64,000 nt of DNA from Bathymodiolus brooksi (GCA_963680875.1 OY804579.1:18771804-18835803); one strand, 5' to 3'; counted from the stretch's first letter, positions 49,299 to 60,804 are shown. A program made the numbers and translations. The notes: generated from the sequence alone by a model not told the origin.

Positions 49299-51114
49299 TT
49301 CAGTAAATAGTCAAAGATTTCAATTAGAGTTATCTTTCGTTGTTCGCATAACGAGGTAATCTCATGATTCAGCTGAAATAACATTTTCTCAATACACACA
49401 TTTCTATAGGTAAAACATATAGGAAGGTAATTGTCAACGCAATTATGTAAAATAAAAATTGGACATTGTGTTTTTTCGTTGACTACTAATTGAGGATCCC
49501 TAAAGGAATATTTCGGTAAAGTCAGGATGCAGTTTTTCTGGAAAAGAAATAAAAAATATCTAGTCTAATCAGAAAACAGGACAGCCATCTTGGATTTCGA
49601 ACCGCTCCAAAAAGTATTAACACATCTTCAGTAACCCCAAAGGAACATTTCTGACCAGTCTGGTAATATCACATGAAGTAGTAGGATTTTTTTTTGGGGG
49701 GGGGGGGTCATGGCGGGGAGGTCAAAATGTCTCAGCGGCCAATTAGAAGCCGGGGTGGCCATGTTGGGTATCGAAACACTCTGAGAAGTAACAATGCTTC
49801 TTGAGGACCAGTAGAGGGAAGACTATCGGCAAGTCTGGTATCTTAACATGTAGTAGTTCTGGAGAAGAAGCTTAAACTGTTTCGACCAGTCAGTGGCCAG
49901 GGCAGGCATCTTTGATTTCTAATCGCTTCAAAACGATACAACAATGTTTCAGGACTCCTTGAGGAACATCTGTGGTAAGTTTGATGTCTGGGCATGCAAT
50001 GGTTATGAAGAACAATTTGAATACTATGTAGAATTCTAAAATCCAAGGACAGTAATTTGGCCAAAATTATTCAGTGGGAACAAAAGCTAAACTTGATCTG
50101 TAACTCATCATTGTAATTCCAAATACCAAAAATCAAGTCAATATCTCAAAGCATAGTGAACTAAAGTGGTGACAACTAAATATTTGGCCAAAGCTAAAAG
50201 TTCAAGGTGCTTAATTAGGCCAAAACCATTCAATCGGAACGAAATTCAAACTTGATCGGTAACTCATCACAATGACGTTACGCACGATATTGGTGATCAG
50301 TGGCGTAACGTCAAAAGTGGCATAAATGTCTATTAGACGTTACTCTTTTTCATCGAAAACGTCACGATCACCCAGGTGGACAAATTCGTTATACCTAGAA
50401 AAAACGGTTTATTTCTTTTTTGGTTTGGATTTACAATACGCTTGAACAATAATCAGAATCAGTAGTATTTGAACTTTTGACTTGTGTCTGTTTTATTGCA
50501 GAAAATGCAAGAATTATGAGTTATATCGATTTAAAACTCGAGTGACACGCAATTCAGAGTCAACAACGACGTTGAAGACAAATTCGCTAGACCTCTTGTT
50601 TTGAATATTTTGATGTACAGAACAGGAACATACCCTTAATATATCGCGCAGAAAAAGCCAAGAACTTTACTGGTCCTCAAGAAGCATTGTTACTTCTCAG
50701 AGTGTTTCGATATCCAACATGGCCACCCCGGCTTCTAATTGGCCGCTGAGACATCTTGACCTCCCCCCCCCCCCCACATACAAAAACCCCCAAACCCCCC
50801 CAAAAAAACACAAATCCCTACTACTTCATATGATATGACAAGACTGGTCAGAAATGTTCCTTTGGTATTACTGAAGATGTGTTAATACTTTTTGGAGCGG
50901 TTCGAAATCCAAGATGGCTGTCCTGTTTTCTTATTAAACTAGACATTTTTTATTTCTTTCCCGGAAAAACTGCATCCTGACTTTACCAAAATATTCCTTT
51001 AGGGATCCGCAATTAGTAGTCAACGAAAAAACACAATGTCCAATTTTTATTTTACATAATTGTGTTGACAATTACCTTCCTATATGTTTTACCTATAGAA
51101 ATGTATGTATTGAG
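49299..51114. mobile_element. Foldback element E2 at the palindrome centre
   Basis: Second copy of E1. Arms are 49,299-49,813 and 50,668-51,114; the right end is truncated relative to E1. The spacer (49,814-50,667) is not palindromic and contains one of three diverged blocks of about 165 bp also seen in the arms (TTTCGAACCGCTCC, TATCGAAACACTC, TTCTAATCGCTTC). Confidence 0.75.
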
Positions 51115-51167
51115 AAATACTATGTATCAAATCTAAATAACACTTTGAATTTGAATTTGAAAATTGG

Positions 51168-51400
51168 GTTTAAGGCCACTTTCAACAATATTTCAGTTAT
51201 ACCGTGGCTGTCAGTTTTATTGGTGGAGGAAACCGGAGTATCCATAGAAAACCACCAGTCACTCACAAACTTTATCACATAATGTTGTATCGAGTACACC
51301 TCACCAGAGCGGAATTCAAACTCACAACGTTAGCGGCGATAGGCACTGATAGCATAGGTAGTAATAAATCCAACGACCATACGATCACGACCACTACTGC
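51168..51400 (-). mobile_element. tRNA-derived SINE (right arm)
   Basis: Mirror of 48,924-49,170 and collinear with 10,270-10,508. Confidence 0.72.
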
Positions 51401-51579
51401 CCCCTGTAAAAATGTGGATCAGGCTTTTCAATATTAAAGTTTCATTAAGACATCCTTGTAAAGGTTCACATTATTTCATTATAGACCAACGTGTAGGGCT
51501 AAATATATAATATCTGTCGAAATTTTGTACATAAGAATGCACAGTATTTATGATATTTCTCAGGTGAGAATAGTAGCCA

Positions 51580-51876
51580 ATGGGCTCTCGTAATATGACA
51601 TTAATTCTTAGGAGTTCACTGGTTATCCCCAACTATGTGGCTGGTGACAATTGTCAAATGTTTGGACAAACTTTGTCAGTGTTAAATAGTATAATGCTGT
51701 TGATAGCAATATACTATGTTTTCGATTTGGTTTACCCAACAATGTATGCACAAATGCTGGGCATCATACAACATTGGGTTGTTGGTGATGCCTATACAGA
51801 ACAGAAGTGTACGAATTTTATAAAATTTTCAGACATGCTGTCAATTTTGTCTGATAAGCCAGATATAAGTGAATAG
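51580..51876 (+). CDS. Conserved 98-residue open frame (right arm), function unknown
   Basis: Mirror copy of the frame at 48,444-48,740, starting MGSRNMTLILRSSL and ending FSDMLSILSDKPDISE. Differences are mostly conservative (IILL to IMLL, YVQMVGIMQ to YAQMLGIIQ, EYPTM to VYPTM). The frame has stayed open in both arms, but arm similarity is high enough that this is weak evidence for selection. It lies directly after a SINE-bearing flank and before AT-rich sequence. I do not recognise the family. Confidence 0.35.
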   Translation: MGSRNMTLILRSSLVIPNYVAGDNCQMFGQTLSVLNSIMLLIAIYYVFDLVYPTMYAQMLGIIQHWVVGDAYTEQKCTNFIKFSDMLSILSDKPDISE

Positions 51877-52225
51877 TGTTGGAAATTCTAACCTGTAGAG
51901 ACAATATACATAAAAATAATTATAGATTTTTTTCATGACAGCATGTCTTACAAGTTTTACGAATATTACGAATTTCCCCAAAACCTTGAAGGCGATCAGA
52001 GTTTTTATATTGTAAATAATTACAACTGATCCTTTTAATATTTGTATCATTATATATGTGTGTTAAATCGTCTCTCATAACTCAAAAGTGAGTGGCTTTT
52101 GTATTGTAATTATGTGTATTATTTTGTGTAATTGTTTGTCTTTGATTTGTACAAAAGGCGAGACGTAAATAAAATATTGAATCTGAATCTGTCAAATGAT
52201 TGGCAATAAATGTTTAGGCCACATT

Positions 52226-53049
52226 ACATTGGGGCGGAATATGGCTTCATTAGAGGCATATAATGGGGCGGGGACAATGCATGCAATGGGGCGAAATTTA
52301 CCTGTGAATTACCTGTAAACGTAATGATACCTTTTTTATTAAGCAGTGCGTATGTGAACACTTTTTACATGGTTCGTAACCTTCTGCACACATTTATTTC
52401 AAATACCTATTTGTCTTCATACAAGATGGACTTGCAAATTGTGAAAACCCAAATCCAGGTTCCATGTGTTTTAAAATGAAAACTAATATTTCGCTGTAAT
52501 TTTTATTGTATTAAATAAAATGAAATTTTAAGATTTATTCTATCATATTGATGCAGCATAAAGGAGTATATTGTACAAATCATAATTTATGTCATACATT
52601 ATGATACAGGCCATAATATAACGGAACAATTGTTAATTGAATTAATAATCGTTAAGTTTTAAACTTTAAGATTGGTATTTGTTGCTGCTTCGCTATAAGC
52701 ATGCAGCAGAAAGGAGTATCTTGTATAAATCGTTATTCTTTTCATACATAGGCCATGATATAACTGAACAATTGCTAATTATATTGATTAAATCTTTAAC
52801 TTTTAAACTTTAACATTGGTATTTGTTGCTGTTACGCGTACGCTTATAAGCAGGATTCATCTCATACATGTATTATTATATATAACTTGTTAATTTTGTT
52901 TGCCATGATATACACCGTAGCTTAATATTAATTATAGTAATTTAAACCGCCCCTTTTAATATTTTATTATCCGCCCCAAGGTATACATTTTCACCGCCCC
53001 ATTGTATTGTTTTTTGTCGCCCCATTTTATAAATGTCCGCCCCAACGTT
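52226..53049. mobile_element. Non-autonomous DNA element with GGGGCGG subterminal repeats (right arm)
   Basis: Mirror copy of 47,271-48,093, with ACATTGGGGCGGAAT at the left end and TCCGCCCCAACGT at the right. Confidence 0.6.
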
Positions 53050-53511
53050 GAACGTCGAATGTTTATACATAATATTGATTCGAGCTTATACCGGTGGTCT
53101 TCATTCCTTTCCTTAAACTTGTGTCCTTGACAGTTGGTATTGCTGTATGGAGATCAAATAAACCATAGAGTTACGAAATGCTTTCTTACAAGATATCAGT
53201 TTTGTTTTTATCATTATTTCGAACGGGCTTTATATCATTTTATCATTTGTTGGTTATATTGTGATAATCTATTGTAGTAGAAGAGTCAGCCCGAGTTACT
53301 TATGGGAGAACTTCTTATCGTGACTAATTAAGTTGCCTTTGCAGAACCACTGATCTTGCTTAATTAAGCAACTAGCAAACTTTATCATAAAGAGTATAAG
53401 TTGAGTGTGCCCTTATTGTGATATTAAACTGGGACATTTACTCATTTGGATCGTTTATAGTTACAGCGATCTATACAGATGGAAAAATACAGACCATTCA
53501 GATTTTTCACA

Positions 53512-53822
53512 CGTGCGTTAAAATGTTAACATAAGATTACTTTTAAACATGTTAATGTGTGAATTAAGTGTTGCACGGAATTTAAACATGTTAGTGTGAA
53601 TAATTTAACGCATTAACATGTTTAAAAAATAAAACTAATGTTAAGCATAATTAACACCACTGTTTTGAAAACAACACATTAACATGTAACAAAAATAACA
53701 CCAGTGTTAAAGATTTTTTTACACTAGCATTCTCAAAATAACACTTTAAAATGCCTATTAAGTGTAGCAAAAAGGTGTTAATAACAGCGTTGAATTATTA
53801 ACACTTGTTTTTACAGTGTGGT
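53512..53822. repeat. Mirror copy of the ACATGTTAATGTGTT-rich repeat
   Basis: Inverted counterpart of 46,503-46,815, ending TTGTTTTTACAGTGTGG. Confidence 0.6.
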
Positions 53823-54062
53823 TTCTAAACGTTAAAATCATTATGAAGATGGAAATTGAAATATTTATATATAATTTTTCATATCTGAATAAACCAATGG
53901 AATGCTTTCATTGATTGCATCACAGTGCCTGAAGGTACAGCCTCTCCCACCGCATCACATCAAATGTAATTATGCATAGAGAACAATGAATACTTAACAT
54001 ACACAATGAGATGCATTGGAGCACATGGGTTAAGGTTGGGAACCATTGTCTTGTATCATAGT

Positions 54063-57000
54063 TTAGAGTAAATGACATTTTCCACTTCCCGTCTTCTTTG
54101 GAGGAATTATCACTGCCCGTATTGCTTCATCAAAAACAGTCTTAAGTCCTGTATGTGTTTTTGCTGAACATTCCACATACTTAACAGCACCTACTTTGCC
54201 TGCCATTGCAAGTCCTTGATTATATGAAACAAATGCAGGTCTTTTATCAGAGTTTTTACTTTTTACTGTCTCTTTATCATCACGAAGATCCATTTTAGTT
54301 CCTACAAGTATTGTTGGTGTGTCTGGACAATGATGTCGAATTTCTGGATACCACTGAAATCATTTAAAATAATGAAATATATAACTTGCAACTTAGTGAG
54401 TGAGTGATTGTTGTTTAACGCCAATTCAGCAATTTTTCAGCTAGAACAAGTTAATTTTCAATGAGATGATGATGAAGTCCGCTTTGTTATAGACCAACAC
54501 GCTGGGCTGGATTTTCATAGTGCTAGCTCACTGAAACAACAGTCCACGGGTAGACATGTCGCTCCACTCGGAAACATTATTCTGATTCGAGTCTTTGCTC
54601 TTTCTACTTAATGCTGCGTGCTTAGCGGAGAAGCAACAAACACCAATTTTGTAGTCTTTGATCCGTCCGGAAATTTGCAACTTAAATTAAAACAACAAAT
54701 AAAACATTCAGCTGCACTATTAGTATATGTACTATTGAAACAGTCATGAATAAGTTTGCCTTAGCAGCGATCATGGCGTTAAGAAAAATATCTGTTTAAT
54801 GGATCCGAAACAGCAATGACATCTTGATTGATTGATCTTACATTTTAAGCACAATTATATCTATATTAGATATATGTATTATTGATATTTACAGTTCTTT
54901 AATAATGTAATTATTAATAAAACTAAAGTTCTCCTCCCATGGACATATGTGGTCTTAACTGATTGTGGCTATCATTGTTTGGATCCTTTGGTTTACACCT
55001 CCCATGGACATATGTGGTCTTAACTGATTGTGGCTATCATTGTTTAGACCCTTTGGTTTACACCTCCCATGGACATATGTGGTCCTAACTGATTGTGGCT
55101 ATCATTGTTTAGACCCTTTGGTTTACATCTCCCATGGACATATGTGGTCTTAACTGATTGTGGCTATCATTGTTTAGACCCTTTGGTTTACACCTCCCAT
55201 GGACATATATGGTCTTAACTGTTTGTGGCTATCATTGTTTAGAACCTGTGGTTTACACCTCCCATGGACATATATGGTCTTAACTGTTTGTGGCTATCAT
55301 TGTTTAGACCCTTTGGTTTACACCCCCCATGGACATATGTGGTCTTAACTGATAGTGACTAGCATTGTTTACACCCTTTGGCTTACACCTCCCATGGACA
55401 TGTGTGGTCTTAACTGTTTGTGGCTATCATTGTTTACACCCTTTGGTTTACACCTCCCATGGACATATGTGGTCTTAACTGTTTGTGGCTAACATTGCTT
55501 AGACCCTTTGGTTGTGATCTTAACTGATTGTGGCTATCATTGTTTAGACCCTTTGGTTGTGATCTTAACTGATTGTGGCTATCATTGTTTAGACCCTATG
55601 GTTGTGATCTTAACTGATTGTGACTATCATTGTGTAGACCCTTTGGTTGTGATCTTAACTGATTGTGACTATCATTGTTTAGACCCTTTGGTTGTGATCT
55701 TAACTGATTGTGGCTATCATTGTTTATACCCTTTGGTTGTGATCTGAACTGATTGTGGCTATCATTGTTTAGACCCTTTGGTTGGGGTCTTAATTGATTG
55801 TGGCTATCATTGTTTAGACCCTTTGGTTGTGGTCTTAACTGAGTGTGGCTATCATTGTTTAGACCCTTTGGTTGTGGTCTTAACTGATTGTGGCTATCAT
55901 CGTTTAGACCCTTTGGTTTACCTGTTTACAAAGATTTTAAAATATTTGACTTTCCAATCTTCTGATTATGAGCGCACATGATGAAGGTTATTCCATAATA
56001 AATTTGTTCAATTTTCAGGACTGAGGGATACCTGTTGTTCAATTTCCAGGACTGAGCGATACCTGTTGTTCAATTTCCAGGACTGAGCGATACCTGTTGT
56101 TCAATTTCCAGGACTGAACGATACCTGTTGTTCAATTTCCAGGACTGAGCGATACCTGTTGTTCAATTTCCAGGACTGATGGATACCTGTTGTTCAATGC
56201 TCATCACTGGGGATAGCTGTCGTTTGTTATACTTACTTTGTGTTCTATATTCTGAAAACTTGCTGGACTTTCCAGGGAAAAACACACAAGAAATACTTCC
56301 TGAAAAAAAGAATTAATTGGTTACAATTTCTCAATGAGTAAACTTGCAGGGAGACCTTTTTGTGTGTACGCCAATGCGCTTTTCCTCCAAGCTATTTTAC
56401 GGGTGTCACATGCGAAGCAGGCATTGATTATCCTTCAGGAGCACCTGGGTTCACCCCCGATTTTAGTGGGGTTCATGTTGCTCCAGTTTTCCGTGTAATG
56501 TTTTGTAAATCTGCGTTCGTTCTTTTGACCATTGTGTTGGCTATGCTTCTACGATTTACCGCTTCTGATTACCTCTTTGGTATCTTCAAACTTTCCTTGC
56601 ATCATACATTTGTATCTCACCCTATTGTATTGTTTTCTTCTTTCTTTGTCCTCTATTTACTGCCTTGATTATTTTGGATTATTTCATGATTATATTATTA
56701 TACATTGTTTTATTCACATCATTATTACTATTATTTTGGATTATTTCATGATTATATCATTATTACTATTATTTTCATCTATTATCTATTCTCAGTAAGA
56801 ATATTATTGTCGTCGAAGACCCTTATCAAGGGGGCGGGGGTAGGGTTTCTATTAACTATCTTAATCCCGCCACATGTCTGTGTATATCCAAAGCCATAAC
56901 CTGGATTCCAAATGCCATGCCTGGTGGTGTTTTTTTGTGGAAATTTTTTTAGGTGAATGGTGGTTGTTCGTTTTGTTAATATTGATGGAATTGTTGACCA

Positions 57001-57251
57001 TTACTGTTTAAACTTTTCTTTCATAATGTAACTACTACGACACTTGTCACCGATAAAGCGTTACGGTTTTCAGATCTCACTTGAGTCATATATTGAACCA
57101 ATCTCTTCAGTATTATATATCAGACAAACTTACTGTTAGTGGATATGACAATGGACGGATTCTATCATAGTCTTCCTGACCAGCCGTGTCCCATAGACCC
57201 AGGTGGATGTATCTGTCAAACATTTTAACATTTGCCTGACAGTTGTCATAT
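54063..57251 (-). CDS. Rac-like small GTPase copy C (right arm), exons 3 to 5; exons 1-2 outside the window
   Basis: Exons: complement(57134..57251), 118 bp, [18 protein letters not shown] to SYPLT; complement(56237..56299), [21 protein letters not shown]; complement(54063..54353), [13 protein letters not shown] to CHLL and stop. Splice sites are GT-AG and phases agree. Seen: DTAGQED (switch II, Gln61 present), GTKMDL (guanine specificity), ECSA, and a CHLL prenylation box with a weak basic tract (PPKKTGSGK). Rac GTPases are membrane switches controlling actin and NADPH oxidase. Odd: the effector loop reads YDNC where Rac has FDNY, i.e. F37Y and Y40C by Rac1 numbering; copies A and B keep FDNY. 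A DIRS-type retrotransposon sits in intron 2 about 440 bp upstream of exon 3. Expression cannot be judged; exons 1-2 should lie to the right. Confidence 0.88.
54392..54600. mobile_element. Second SINE-like repeat (right arm)
   Basis: Mirror of 45,720-45,930, starting AGTGAGTGAGTGATTGTTG. Confidence 0.65.
54935..55920 (+). repeat. 65-bp and 45-bp tandem arrays (copy C intron 4)
   Basis: About nine 65-bp units (54,935-55,500) then about nine 45-bp units (55,500-55,920), no dimeric alternation. Counterpart of 44,030-45,395 with a different ratio of long to short units. Confidence 0.92.
55970..56205 (+). repeat. Degenerate hammerhead-like sequence and 31-bp array (copy C intron 4)
   Basis: 55,970-55,996 holds GAGCGCACATGATGAAGG then TTATTCCA. 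About six to seven 31-bp units follow to 56,205, ending about 30 bp before Rac exon 4. Confidence 0.75.
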
Positions 57252-57301
57252 CTGAAACATAATACATTATACTTCGCTATAGCTTTAATATAGAAAAGGG
57301 G

Positions 57302-57553
57302 CCGTCGTGATCGTGATCGCATGGTAGTTGGATTTGCAACTACCTAATAGCAATCAGTACCTATCACCACTAACATTACGAGTTCGAATCCCGCTTAGAC
57401 GAGGTGTGCTCTATACAACATTATGTGAAAAAGTTTGTCAGTGACTTGCAGCAGGTCGATGGTTTTCTCCGTGCACGTTCCTCCAACAATAAAACTGACT
57501 GCCACGGTATAACTGAAATATTGTTGAAAGTGGCGTCAAACACCATAACCTTA
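57302..57553 (+). mobile_element. tRNA-derived SINE (Rac intron 2, copy C)
   Basis: The best-preserved head in the window: GATCGCATGGTAGTTGG (A-box region) and GAGTTCGAATCCCG (B box), tail AAAGTGGCGTCAAACACCA. Orthologous to 2,011-2,270 and 42,585-42,836. Confidence 0.8.
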
Positions 57554-57694
57554 ATCCTAATGTAGAAATTGTTTATAAGATCTATATCATTGCTTCCCTG
57601 TTTAATTAAAATTCTCTTTTTAACCTAGATGTGAATTATAATGTCACAAAACAAAATGTACAGTTGAAGCTGTCGTATGTTAGCTTTATTTATA

Positions 57695-58173
57695 TAACCA
57701 CAGACTCCATAAAACCAGAAAAACCAGCATTAGATTTTCACATTCCACCATGAAAGAATATTGACCTGTTCATGTTCATATACTCCATTAACTTGTACCA
57801 ACTCCTGGTACTTATACTCCTCTGGTGTAGCAAATACTCTGCTTGTTTTTGTATTTTTAAGAAGTAAACAATTGCTCCAATTCAAAATGTCATTTATTAT
57901 AAAAATTTCTAAATAAATGACTAAATTTCTTACATAACCTTAGGAGTGTGACAAAAACAAATGTGACTAATAATCTAACTAATATGTAAACAAACTTAAA
58001 ACACTCCTAAGCAATAAAAATTTCAAATACAAAAAGGGGTGGCAACTGAAAACCACCTTAGGAGTGTGACAAAAACAAATGTGACTAATAATCTAACTAA
58101 TATGTAAACAAACTTAAAACACTCCTAAGCAATAAAAATTTCAAATACAAAAAGGGGTGGCAACTGAAAACCG
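57695..58173 (-). repeat. Terminal repeat B2 with a tandem 118-bp duplication
   Basis: Matches B1 (58,639-59,000) from AACCACAGACTCC onward but holds two copies of a 118-bp unit (57,939-58,056; 58,057-58,173) where B1 has one. Each unit has an 11-bp inverted repeat CTTAGGAGTGT / ACACTCCTAAG with about 51 nt between. Confidence 0.85.
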
Positions 58174-58638
58174 CCACATACAAGACAATATAGCATATTG
58201 TTACACAAAGAAGTTTTGTATAGCAGTAAGCATAAATATATATATATATTTACATTATCAAATGTGAATGAACACAATGAAATAAGTTGGTGGTAAGAAG
58301 GGGAGGATGGTGGGAAAATGTTTTAGCTGAAATTTGTAGAAACACAAAACGTGTCTTCACTTCTAGTAATGTACACAAACAATGACACGTGATTAATTCT
58401 ACAATTCTGATTGGGTGAAAATAACTTAGGTTTCTAAAAATAAATTTCACAATTAAATCATTTTACTTTTCATATAGACTATATATTTAACTTAATGTAA
58501 AATAGTTTTAGTCAAAATTATTGGTTTAAAATTAATAAATTTATTCAAATGATTTTACTGCAGATGTGGGGATTACATATTGACAAGGATTACGTGCTGT
58601 ATTACATAAATAATTTCATGGGATGAAATATAATTTAT
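58174..58638. repeat. Putative A2 segment between B1 and B2
   Basis: About 465 bp, unique within the window, between the two B repeats. It does not obviously match 63,541-64,000. In a split-direct-repeat element a copy (A1) should occur at the 5' end, beyond the window. A short AT microsatellite lies at about 58,232-58,250. Confidence 0.5.
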
Positions 58639-59000
58639 ATAACCACAGACTCCATAAAACCAGAAAAACGCCATTAGATTTTCACATTCCACCATGAAAG
58701 AATATTGACCTGTTCATGTTCATATACTCCATTAACTGGTACCAACTCCTGGTACTTATACTCCTCTGGTGTAGCAAATACTCTGCTTGCTTTTGTATAT
58801 ATAAGAAGTAAACAATTGCTCCAATTCAAAATGTCATTTATTATAAAAATTTCTAAATAAATGACTAAATTTCTTACATAACCTTAGGAGTGTGACAAAA
58901 ACAAATGTGACTAATAATCTAACTAATATGTAAACAAACGTAAAACACTCCTAAGCAATAAAAATTTCAAATACAAAAAGGGGTGGCAACTGAAAACCGC
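58639..59000 (-). repeat. Internal repeat B1
   Basis: About 362 bp, nearly identical to B2 apart from the missing tandem copy. Repeats diverge after ACCGCCACA at about 59,000. Confidence 0.85.
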
Positions 59001-59129
59001 CACAGCCACAATTGAAAATTAAGGGCAAATGCCAAACCCAGAGTATTTGCTAACGACAAAACTTTGCTAATAAAATCTGATGCAGGAATTGCATACTAAA
59101 TAAAATTCTGCAAGGCACATACAAATTAT

Positions 59130-59780
59130 AACATAAACATGAGCAGACAAATTCTGACCTCATGACCTAATAAATGTACACCTGTAAACAAACACGGAAG
59201 TTCAAGCAAAATAGGCAGTCACAGGTTCATCATGGAACCTCATGAGCATGATCAATAAATGTACATGTATGTAAACAAACACAGTCAGATTAGTAAAACA
59301 AAAATAAACATGAGCAGACAAATCTGACCTCATGGTCTATAAATGTGTGTAAACAAACACAAAGTTCAAGCATGATTGGCAATCATAAAATCGTCATGAG
59401 CAGACAAATTCTGACCTCACGACATACATGTATATATTATTGTTATATAATAAATGTACAGGGTATGTAAACAAACACAGACTAGAAATACAAAAATTAA
59501 GCATGAGCAGACAAATTCTGACCTCGTGACCTATATATTATTGTTATATAATACATTTACATTTTTGTATGTCAACAAACACAGACTAGTAAAACAAAAA
59601 TTTAAGCATGAGCAGACAAAAACTGACCTCATGACCTTTAAATGTCTATTAACAACCACAAGCAATATACATATAATCATGAGCAGACAAATTCTGACCT
59701 CATGACCAATAATTGTATGTAAACAAGCACCCTAAAGTTCAGATTCTCATGAGCAGACCAATTCTGATCTCATGAAAATA
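59130..59780. repeat. About eight iterons with CATGAG...CTCATG arms
   Basis: TCATGAGCAGACAAATTCTG then ACCTCATGA recurs at irregular 70-110 bp spacing, often followed by ATGTAAACAAACAC. Arms TCATGAG and CTCATGA are inverted with about 15 bp between. The block lies just downstream of the recombinase frame. Confidence 0.85.
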
Positions 59781-59838
59781 TGAGGATTAAAATTTGACCT
59801 GGCCTGTATATAGTGTGGGCTAGACTAGACATGATTCT

Positions 59839-60804
59839 TTATAATTTGAATGAATGTATTCTAATGTATTTTTGAACTGCATTCGAGTTCCAGCGACCTA
59901 CTTTCCGGATATATGCTTCAGAATACCCTAAATTTACGAAATGGGTAGCTGCGCCAATCCGAAATGAATGCCCGAGATATAATTTTGGGTCAAGTCCAAG
60001 GAATTTTAAAATGTGAGACAGTTGCCCTGCAACAAAACTGTGTTTCACGCGGGATCCATCTTGAAATTGGAAAAATGGTCCCATTTTTGGATTGAATGTA
60101 GTTAAATAAATATGTAATGCAAGGACTGGACATAGATCCCTGTTAGTCTGACCTGAAATTGATATTGTTGTTGGTTGGTTGTTTGTCATGTTTTTGTAAT
60201 GTCGTAAAGTAATTGACACACTAGTTGGGTAACCAATATTATCATAATGAATATTAACGTCGGATTTCTGCAACACAGTGACAATCGTGGATGGCTCCCA
60301 GACTAATATCTCTCCCAAACGAAGAAATGCATTAAATGCTAGCAAAAATATTGCTCGCAATAATATCCTGTGGTGAGTGTCCGATATACAAATTTTCAAT
60401 GCCTCTATTATTTTGAGTAAAATATCTTTTGTTATGGGTAAACGTGTGTCTGTCCTACCTGCCAACTTATTACAGCCTTTCAATAATTTCCGCACTATAA
60501 AAGAGGAGGTAGGGTCATAACAGTTTGCAAGTTTATGGATGTAGCTTATAGCTGATGTATGTGACGTAATAGTTGAAGGGCTGTAATGTTTCGAAAAAAG
60601 CGACCCAATGAAATTGCATATTTGAATTATAGATAATGGCAAAGCCTTGGGAGTTGGAATACAGGTTTGAAAAAGTAATTGCCAACTTTCCTTGTATGAT
60701 TTCCTAGCTGATGCTGACAATGAATGTTGCTGCAACTTAAAAGCATGATAATTCATATGTGGAGCAGGTGGTCTGGGATTGCTGTCTGGTGAGGAGCTAA
60801 CCAT
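59839..60804 (-). CDS. DIRS-type tyrosine recombinase (321 residues, intact frame)
   Basis: Catalyses integration of the retrotransposon's circular DNA intermediate, in place of a DDE integrase. An N-terminal helical SAM-like region (about 20-110) is followed by the catalytic domain. Visible catalytic residues: Arg162 (FLRLGE), His279 and Arg282 (GHSFRIGAATH), Trp305 (GRW) and the nucleophile Tyr313 (QKYIR). All five are present. The start ATG lies within the end of the RNase H frame (overlap 60,753-60,804), as is usual in these elements. The length fits the family. This is the only undamaged coding region of the element, so the copy may be fairly young, or its other breaks may be homopolymer errors. 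Confidence 0.9.
   Translation of the reverse strand: MVSSSPDSNPRPPAPHMNYHAFKLQQHSLSASARKSYKESWQLLFQTCIPTPKALPLSIIQICNFIGSLFSKHYSPSTITSHTSAISYIHKLANCYDPTSSFIVRKLLKGCNKLAGRTDTRLPITKDILLKIIEALKICISDTHHRILLRAIFLLAFNAFLRLGEILVWEPSTIVTVLQKSDVNIHYDNIGYPTSVSITLRHYKNMTNNQPTTISISGQTNRDLCPVLALHIYLTTFNPKMGPFFQFQDGSRVKHSFVAGQLSHILKFLGLDPKLYLGHSFRIGAATHFVNLGYSEAYIRKVGRWNSNAVQKYIRIHSFKL

Larger units (their letters stand above)
42444..57694. repeat. Large palindrome: arms 42,444-49,813 and 50,668-57,694, spacer about 854 bp
   Basis: The left arm read forward matches the right arm read backward throughout. Shared in order: SINE, Rac exon 3, exon 4, 31-bp array, 45/65-bp arrays, second SINE, last Rac exon, the ACATGTTAA repeat, the GGGGCGG element, the 98-codon frame, another SINE, and the foldback arms. 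The arms differ by scattered substitutions, small indels, array lengths (about 370 bp) and a deletion of about 200 bp near 51,114. The right arm ends at the retrotransposon insertion at 57,694. Confidence 0.92.
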
